Assembly: GCA_039000515.1 (NCBI GenBank)
Contig: JBCFYV010000100.1
Coordinates: forward strand, 30,430,421 to 30,494,420
Length of the DNA stretch: 64,000 bases
Reading direction: 5' to 3'
DNA from: Timema cristinae
Lineage: Eukaryota; Arthropoda; Insecta; Phasmatodea; Timematidae
A program made the position numbers and the translations under genes. The notes beneath the pieces were generated by a model that was given only the letters and a program-made list of their open reading frames with translations, ran no database searches and had not been told where the DNA came from. Of this stretch, positions 57,553 to 64,000 are shown piece after piece; the first letter of the stretch is position 1; each line of letters begins with the position of its first letter.

Positions 57553-57795
57553 CATACCTCAAGGTCTAAACGCGCAACTCTCGCGGTGGGCTAGACTGCT
57601 GATGACGGGGAGATCGAAGTTCAAATCTCAGTCAGGTGTACTGAGTTTTATTCCATAAATGGTTTTCCACTCTCCCTCCACGCAAATTTGGGTACACTTC
57701 CTTTAAATACAGTCTTCCTAATCCTGAAACCTATTAGTGTAATTAGTACATAAGCGTATAAGCCTAACGTGTAGTAAGATGCTGTGCTTAAAAAA
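57553..57795 (+). mobile_element. SINE family B copy, at the lectin promoter
   Basis: Head remnant acatacctcaaggtctaaac, box B gaagttcaaatctcagtcag, body ccactctccctccacgcaaa, tail cctaacgtgtagtaagatgc. It sits about 155 bp upstream of the candidate TATA box. Confidence 0.8.
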
Positions 57796-58115
57796 CTCGT
57801 TTAACCCTTGGATTCAAACCAAAGACCTATGAAGTTCAATAACATATCAGTTAATGCACTATTAAGTATAAACTGTATTAATGAGACCACGGACAAAGGC
57901 GTCAGTCTAGTATTATTTTCTTTGCCGATTTGGAAGGTGCTCGGGGCTGGAATTCTGGTCGAGGACACTGCGACTCCCTCCTCCCCGCCCCATACAAAGA
58001 TTACCACTTTCCCTTCACGGAAACGCAAAGTATATTTCCTATTAGTTCCAACTTCCTTTCGCCGTACGGCTGTTGCCTCACTCTGAATATCCACCTTGAC
58101 AGAAACGCCAAAATA

Positions 58116-58315
58116 CAGTAGCCCCATAGCTTCTTTGGTGCTGACAGCTCACAGCTGAGAGCTGACGGCTTTGTGAAGCTACCGGACCAAATTATGTATC
58201 CCTACGCCGAATAAAATGATCTGCAAAAACGTGAGTTCAGCAGCTGACACTTTGTTGACAGTCAAAAGTCAGCTGTGAGCTGTCAGTCAGCACCAAAGAA
58301 GCCATGGGTCTACTG
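58116..58315. mobile_element. Palindromic MITE 2, copy 1
   Basis: A 200-bp element flanked by TA on each side. The ends cagtagccccatagcttctt and aagaagccatgggtctactg are inverted repeats, extending to about 45 bp through ggtgctgacagctcacagct. No coding capacity. A second copy begins at 63941. Confidence 0.9.
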
Positions 58316-58977
58316 TAGGTCATCATAGAAAGGGCTAAAAAAAAATTTTGTTTAGTACCGAGTCACTATCGTGACTCATAACCTCGTGAGTGAAATTTAA
58401 TATCTATGAAATAAAACCAGGAAATGAGACTGTAAAAGAATTACAGGCGTATTAGTAAATATCACTTTGAGGTGAAATTGGTGATAGTGAGTGATTGTGC
58501 AGGGTCTCGGGTATGGGGAGGATTTTCTTTTCTTGAGATGGAGGAGGGAACTTCCTTATCCCTCCCCCATAAGTGTAAATATTCTGGTAAAAAGAACGGG
58601 TGGTAAGACGTGGAGCACGAAATAGAAATAAAAGAACTGAGGTCTAAGACATAAATTTTAAAATAGCATCTTGACAAGGAATCTGCAAGAGCTTTACTCG
58701 GTTTAGCGCGATGCTTACAAATGTTAAATGTTCAAATAACAATTATTGTTATTTTATTATTTAACACGAACTAAGGGTGTCTTGCGACTGAATTTCTAAT
58801 GACGTGAAAACCAAGAAACTTTAATACTTTTGGAATTTGAACCAAAACAGTAAATCAGATGCCATAGCACTCTTTCTTTCAAATTACACTTTTAAATACT
58901 TTTTTTTGTGTGTATGAACCTAGTATTTTTACCAGTTAAAGAGCTAGCAATAAAGAAAGTAGAACTTTGAGAATATG

Positions 58978-59090
58978 TACACGCATTTGCTAGGAGGGAG
59001 AGTAAAAAACCATTTAGGAAAATAAAACCTCAAAACATCGGGCCGGGCATTGGAATCCCAATATATCTGTCTTCGGTAATCCATCAGTAG
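58978..59090 (-). mobile_element. SINE family B fragment
   Basis: Reverse body gtacacgcatttgctaggag and gagagtaaaaaaccatttag with box B complement cattggaatcccaatatatc. Partial. Confidence 0.45.
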
Positions 59091-59396
59091 TTAATCTTTA
59101 TTCTTAAATGCTCCTTACAGATTAGGCCTATTACTTCACAAGTTTAGGACAAATATAGTTATTTACCAATAATTAATCTTAATTTTTTAATGTTTCTTGT
59201 AGTATGTAATATTTTCTAAACACATTTATAGCAAAAGAGCTAGTTTGAAAATGAATGTTGACTGGCAAACCAAGCTTACGCGGTGTCACTTCCGGGAACG
59301 AAATTGGCCCTTGATTTGTGACTTGAACTTCAGCAACACGAGAAGGTTGCCATGGCAACCACAAGGCCGCGCTAACACACTGACGGAGCAACGAAC

Positions 59397-59426
59397 GAGT
59401 GTGTGTGTGTGTGTGTGTGTGTGTGC
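59397..59426. repeat. (GT)n microsatellite
   Basis: About 28 bp of uninterrupted GT repeats. Confidence 0.95.
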
Positions 59427-59734
59427 ACTGATGAGAAAGAGAGGATGAGAGAAGCAGTGAGAAACTAAAAGAAGGAAAGGAGAAGGGAGCCATGTGTGTA
59501 GAAGGAAGACATAAAGCACCGGATGTAATAAAAGAGTAAGAATATCATTAGAGATGGAAAAAAAAGATCAAAGAGGGAAATGCAAATACGAAAGGAAGAG
59601 TTGATTGTAGATAAGCAGGTGAAGAGAAAACAAAATCATATTATAGCCCAATTTTCCAGGTATTAACTAATGAGGAGAGGGATAGTAAACCTCAAATAGG
59701 ACTTGATATATTATTTAAAACACCCTAAATTCGG

Positions 59735-59955
59735 TTCGGTGGGCACGTGAACTGAACGTAATAAATGGTCTAATCTAGTTTTCTGATGTGAAAAAAATTG
59801 GATTTCGAATCCGGGCAGGGTGTATTGAGGGTGGTGTTTCTTCTTAGAGTTATCACCATGCTGGTAAATTTCATCTAAATTTACCTTTCGCATTCCTAGC
59901 TTGTTAGTTTTATTAAATACCGATAGCCTGGACAAGTAGTAAGATATTATTAATA
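59735..59955 (+). mobile_element. SINE family B copy, diverged
   Basis: Head region ttcggtgggcacgtgaactg, box B ggatttcgaatccgggcagg, tail gtagtaagatattattaata. Confidence 0.5.
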
Positions 59956-60581
59956 TAAGTTGCTACGAATAAAAATAGTCATTTCTCTTTGAAGATGGGT
60001 AATTCACACACCCACAATTTTGGGGGTTCGTGGAAGGGGGGAGAGGTGTGAGTAGGGAAAGGGAGAAGAACTAGCCCACTACCTAATTACTTTAACCATA
60101 TGGTACATAAAAAACCTCAGCCCTTCGGCTGCAGGTTACAAAATACTTTGTACAATGTTGTGACTCAAGACGAAATCTCACGCTGCATGTCGTTTAAATT
60201 ATGATGATAATATAATTTATTAATCGATAATATAGGATGATCGAAAATTCACTGCCAATAGTCATCGGCAAACATTTTTACACATACGTGAATAATCACC
60301 GTTTGCCAATAAAGTGGTAATATATATTTTTGTGCCAAGAAAACGATGGATAGAACTTTCAAAACTTTCTCTAGACATAAGTGTCCGTAGTGTTTGTAAA
60401 TGTTATGTAATAATTTACCCAATAAAGGGTATAGCTAGTGCTTATTAGGAGGAACTTTTAGATAACCTGTAGCGTCTAATTGTTTAAAAAAAAAAATTAA
60501 AAGTGGGGTTGAAGAGAATGCGAGCTAAGTTCAGTATTTTGCAGTTTTTATGAAAAAACACTTTTTTCTTTTCAGTAATCA

Positions 60582-60650
60582 CATCTTACTACCGTTTGGG
60601 TTATATGCTTATATACTAATTACGTTGATGGTTTTAGGGCTTAGTAAGTT
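60582..60650 (-). repeat. SINE 3' tail fragment
   Basis: Reverse tail cacatcttactaccgtttgg and gggttatatgcttatatact with no body or head. Confidence 0.55.
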
Positions 60651-61168
60651 TCCGGGTTATACAATTACATCGCTTTTTTTTTCATACAAATACATCGCAG
60701 ATCCATCACGTCACGTTTCACCCACTATTTTACTCACAGCTAACCCTACTTTGACGTACAACCAATAGGAATAAAGGGTCAACTGACTCCCCTCTGGGGG
60801 GGGGAAGTTTATAGGTTTCCATAAATCTAATGTCTTTAAAAATACTAGGAGATTTGAATTTGTAAGTTCAAATTATTGTGGGATAAAGAAAAGCAAATAT
60901 GAAATAATAAAATAAGAATATAATCTACAAATTTAAAATATACATTTTTATCCATACCATTTTTTCCAGAGAAGTAAAAAATAAAATTATGGTGTATTTA
61001 TTTTAGGAGTGTTGTAAATTCAGTTACCTAGGCATCTTGGTTATGCTGAAATTTATTCAAGTTTTGAATAATTTACACTATTATTTCAAAGTGAGAGTCT
61101 AAGCTGAGTGTCAGGCAGACTATCCTAGCAAAACGTGTTGAAATGGACACGCCATGTAGTTATATATA

Positions 61169-61470
61169 GGTGACCTGGTGGTCTAAGGGTAAGGTGTAAG
61201 ACGTTTGTGCTGCGGTCCGGGGTTCAATCCTTGGTCCCGGCACAGATCTATCTTATTACCAAACCCTTCCTTCACCTCCAACAAGACGTGTATTAATCAC
61301 AACTTGTGAATGTGTGGAATGCCAAGCCTCTACCGTGGTTCGGATCCCACGTTAAACTGTATGTCCTCCATTTCATATCACAATCACCCTACCATTACTC
61401 ATTAGCGTAAGTGCATATAATCCGAACGGGTAGTAAGACACGGTGATGCTAATAAATATAATAATAATTA
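61169..61470 (+). mobile_element. SINE family A, full length
   Basis: Head ggtgacctggtggtctaagg, box B ccggggttcaatccttggtc, body ctaccgtggttcggatccca, tail tccgaacgggtagtaagaca and a short (TAA)-like end. Confidence 0.88.
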
Positions 61471-61742
61471 TATATATGCTCCTTCATTCCTATTGGTTGT
61501 ACGTCATAACACAGGGTAATGTATCAATGTTATCTGATATATAAACATATTTATATTTAACCAAATACCAGTGATGGATCCAGGGGTGCAGGAAGGGGAT
61601 TATTGGGACAATCGATCCCTCCATCCCCTGTATCAAGATTTAAATTTATTGAAACATTAATTTTGTAAAGAGTGGCTAACGGTGGAGTGGAAGGGAACTT
61701 GAGAAAAAGCCTATGTTTTTGCAGTTTCTCAACAAAACAAAT

Positions 61743-61966
61743 AAAATATTGCTCCAGTAGAAATAAAGAGTTTAATTTTCTTCACATAGTGATATCAACA
61801 GTTGTTGAATATCTGTAATGAGTATAGCGGCATTAAATGACAAACTTTTTAAATTAAGATAAAAAGCTGTCTTTAAATTCCAGGACACCCTAGACAGAAA
61901 TTTAAGAAATGTTGATATCAATATGTGAAGAAAATTAAACTATGTGTCTCTACGGAGGAAATATTT
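61743..61966. mobile_element. Palindromic MITE 1, copy 2
   Basis: The left end aaaatattgctccagtagaa matches copy 1 at 11346. The right end (tctctacggaggaaatattt) is the diverged inverted partner. Inner arms tttaattttcttcacatagt and atatgtgaagaaaattaaac pair. Confidence 0.72.
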
Positions 61967-62367
61967 GATTTATTTTGACAGATAAAATAATTTGCTTTAA
62001 AAACTGCAAAAGTACTGGTATTTTCTCATGTCTCCTACACTCCCACCTTATATCCTACATGATTTAACCCAGGGTTGTCTAACATATTTCATTTCAACGA
62101 CCAAATCAGATTATCAGTTTGAATTTAGTAAAGGTCTAAAATCAACCCTTATTAGTAAATTTATTTGAGGTATTTAACGTGCACTTTCTAAACTGACTGA
62201 TTATATCAGCACAATAGATTTTTATATTAGCGAGAGAGAAGGAGCCTACCAATATTGCCGGACATTCATTACAGGGTTCTTTGACATCCCACAATCGACA
62301 TGGGACCGACGGCTTTACTACTCCTCCGAAGGAAGTTGTGCTACGGTTTATATCGCTCATACCCCTC

Positions 62368-62625
62368 GGTGGCGTAGTTGGCTAACGCGCTTGTCGTGTT
62401 GAGCTCGAATTCTGAGAACGGGGAGATCGAGGTTTGAATCTCTGGTCGGGTGAACTGGGGCGGTTTTTCCTAAAATGGTTTTCCACTCACCCTCCATGCA
62501 AATGCGGGTTCACTTCCTCTAATTCAGCCTTCCCAATTCCTAATCCATTAGCGTAATTAGTACTTAAAACGTATAACCCGAACGGGTATTAAGACGTGGT
62601 GCTAATTATTATTATTATTATTATA
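62368..62625 (+). mobile_element. SINE family B, near full length
   Basis: Head ctcggtggcgtagttggcta, box B gaggtttgaatctctggtcg, body ccactcaccctccatgcaaa, tail cccgaacgggtattaagacg, then (ATT)n. Closely similar to 50407-50690, so recent. Confidence 0.88.
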
Positions 62626-62644
62626 ATATCGCACATGAAAAATC

Positions 62645-62725
62645 CTCCAACCCCGGCTGGGTTTGAACCCACGAACATGGGCTCCTGCAGTGAACATTGT
62701 ACCCTAAGACCACCGAGGTCGACAA
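62645..62725 (-). mobile_element. tRNA-like SINE head, other family
   Basis: Reverse: ccggctgggtttgaacccac (box B complement) and accctaagaccaccgaggtc (box A complement). The folding needed for a functional tRNA is not evident. Confidence 0.5.
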
Positions 62726-63940
62726 CTTAATAACCAAATAAAAAGTTTCATCATTTATATACAAATTGTATTTTGGTTGGTAAAATATTTCAAATTTTAC
62801 TAAAAAAAATGTTTAGGATTAATTCCCCAAAAAGGCATTATGGAATAATATGCACGCACACACACTTTCCCAAAACAACTTGGCATTTTACATATTTTTA
62901 TTAATCAAATAAATGTAGCATAAAATGCAATCATGAGCTTTTTAAATAAATATTTATTATTTGAATTATTTTCACATCTTGACAGAAGGGTTCCTTTAAA
63001 TTTTACTCCAGTTTAGTATAAGGGCCAGATTTTCAGTGAGTACGGGCCACATTAGGCTCGCGGGCTGCCAATTCGACCACACTGACCTAAAAACCCTAAC
63101 TGATAGCTCTTTCAACGTTGCTCTAATGTGAAGCCAAGCAAGTGACCTAAAGCTTAAATTTTGCAGTGATTTGTTCACTAAGTTTAGTAAGTTAATTGAT
63201 TACCAACCATTTGTACTTACTAGAACACGTAATTTTTATATTAATACCAAAATATTTTCTGCCTTTGTATGCATGTATTACTTTCACTGCGACGGTGACA
63301 TTTTGATTAGTTTTTTTTTTTTTGCTATTAGAATTACAAATTGGTCGCTAATTTTTTTTACAAGTCCTCTTTAAGATATTATAATTAATTATGATTATTT
63401 TATTATACTATCAATATAATTTTTATTAAAATTGTTATTATTATTATTAATTCAAACTATTAAATTTATACTTGAAGGAAAACCAATTACTTCGCTAACT
63501 GCCCCTAGATCAACCCATGCTAGATACAGATTTTAATATAAACACTATTAACTATTTAATTACTCAACCCAGAATTATTGAATCGGATAGTACGGATTCT
63601 ATCGTCTGTTTGTCCTAGCGTGGAATTGAGTAAAAAAATAATCCTCTAGACCTGTTGTTGGCGTTCCTACCAGATCTATTATGCGGACAGCTTTTTGAGA
63701 TTTTTAAAAGGGCAAAAAGTTGTGCACATTGTTACAATTCTAGATGTAAAAAAAAAAAAAATCTGTTTCCCCTTCTCCATTTCGAGGCGTTTCCTTCTTG
63801 GAGGTGTTCCAACATAGCGCAATCGCCTGCTGTGACCTCTCTGTTCGTGCGAGACTCGAGGTTTTCCCAGTCTTGTATTAACGCTTTCCGATAGCGGATT
63901 TCACGGGGGTTCAGACTTGTTGCAGTAGAGCTTCAACTTA

Positions 63941-64000
63941 CAGTAGCCCTATGACTTCTTTGGTGCTGACTGACAGCTCACAGCTGATAGCTAAAAGCTT
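63941..64000. mobile_element. Palindromic MITE 2, copy 2, cut by the window edge
   Basis: After TA, cagtagccctatgacttctt and ggtgctgactgacagctcac match the left end of the 58116-58315 element. The remainder lies outside the window. Confidence 0.85.

Larger units (their letters stand above)
57796..64000. other. Gene-poor right end of the window
   Basis: No supported gene. It contains MITE 2 copies (58116-58315; 63941-64000), SINEs (58978, 59735, 61169, 62368, 62645), MITE 1 (61743-61966) and a GT microsatellite. The open stretches near 58.0 kb, 59.3 kb and 63.7 kb show no domain and no splice-consistent partners. Confidence 0.5.

Noticed and set aside
57801..58127. Overlapping open frames on both strands near 58 kb
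   Set aside because: Low-complexity translation, no domain, and overlap with MITE 2. No splice partner.
51931..62725. tRNA-like segments with box A and box B
   Set aside because: Each is followed by a conserved SINE body or lacks a plausible acceptor stem, so none is called as a tRNA gene.
63655..63894. 79-codon open frame near the right edge
   Set aside because: Composition and content give no family hint, and it depends on a non-ATG or weak start.

Overview
This is an animal nuclear genome window: AT-rich (roughly one third G+C by eye), with spliced genes, long introns and many retroposed SINEs and MITEs. An arthropod, probably a hemimetabolous insect, fits best. The reasons are a secreted clip-like/C-type lectin resembling insect haemolymph LPS-binding lectins, a TDP1 with an N-terminal PBZ zinc finger, a mariner copy, and several tRNA-derived SINE families. 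The species cannot be named from sequence alone. There are no bacterial operons, rRNA genes, genuine tRNA genes or CRISPR arrays.

Three protein-coding genes are supported. (1) Minus strand, 1580-22975: tyrosyl-DNA phosphodiesterase 1 (TDP1), 11 exons whose splice phases all agree, with a PBZ finger and both HKD half-sites. The last exon carries two apparent frameshifts. (2) Plus strand, 25801-38054: a four-exon gene for a ~794-residue protein, with an acidic N-terminus containing three sumoylation-type motifs followed by 24 tandem C-x4-C-x9-C-x2-H fingers of ~27 residues (WRKY19-like zinc-finger type). Genes 1 and 2 are divergently transcribed from a 2.8-kb spacer. (3) Minus strand, 41427-57279: a four-exon secreted C-type lectin with signal peptide, a Cys-rich clip-like exon that appears frameshifted, and a C-type lectin domain; a TATA box lies at a plausible distance upstream.

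Most of the rest is mobile-element debris. At 290-1096 is a TE-associated XPG/FEN-like pseudogene. At 14378-15691 is an inactivated mariner with intact TA target-site duplications and D,D34D spacing. A LINE C-terminal remnant is at 12.6 kb, a decayed transposon-type ORF at 47.2-48.5 kb, and a Gypsy-type integrase fragment at 48.5-48.7 kb. At 53.3-54.2 kb is an LTR-like stretch next to a 44-bp minisatellite whose units carry primer-binding-site-like sequence. Several palindromic MITE families are present, plus at least two abundant tRNA-headed SINE families that share the same 3' tail and (TAA)n end.

The most notable points are: the homogenising finger array with relic fingers beyond its stop codon; the minisatellite of PBS-like units; apparent indels at short homopolymers in coding exons of two genes; long perfect hairpins; a strongly over-represented TAGGCCTA palindrome; and an orphan exon-like segment inside the lectin gene. 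No clearly new defence or other system was found.
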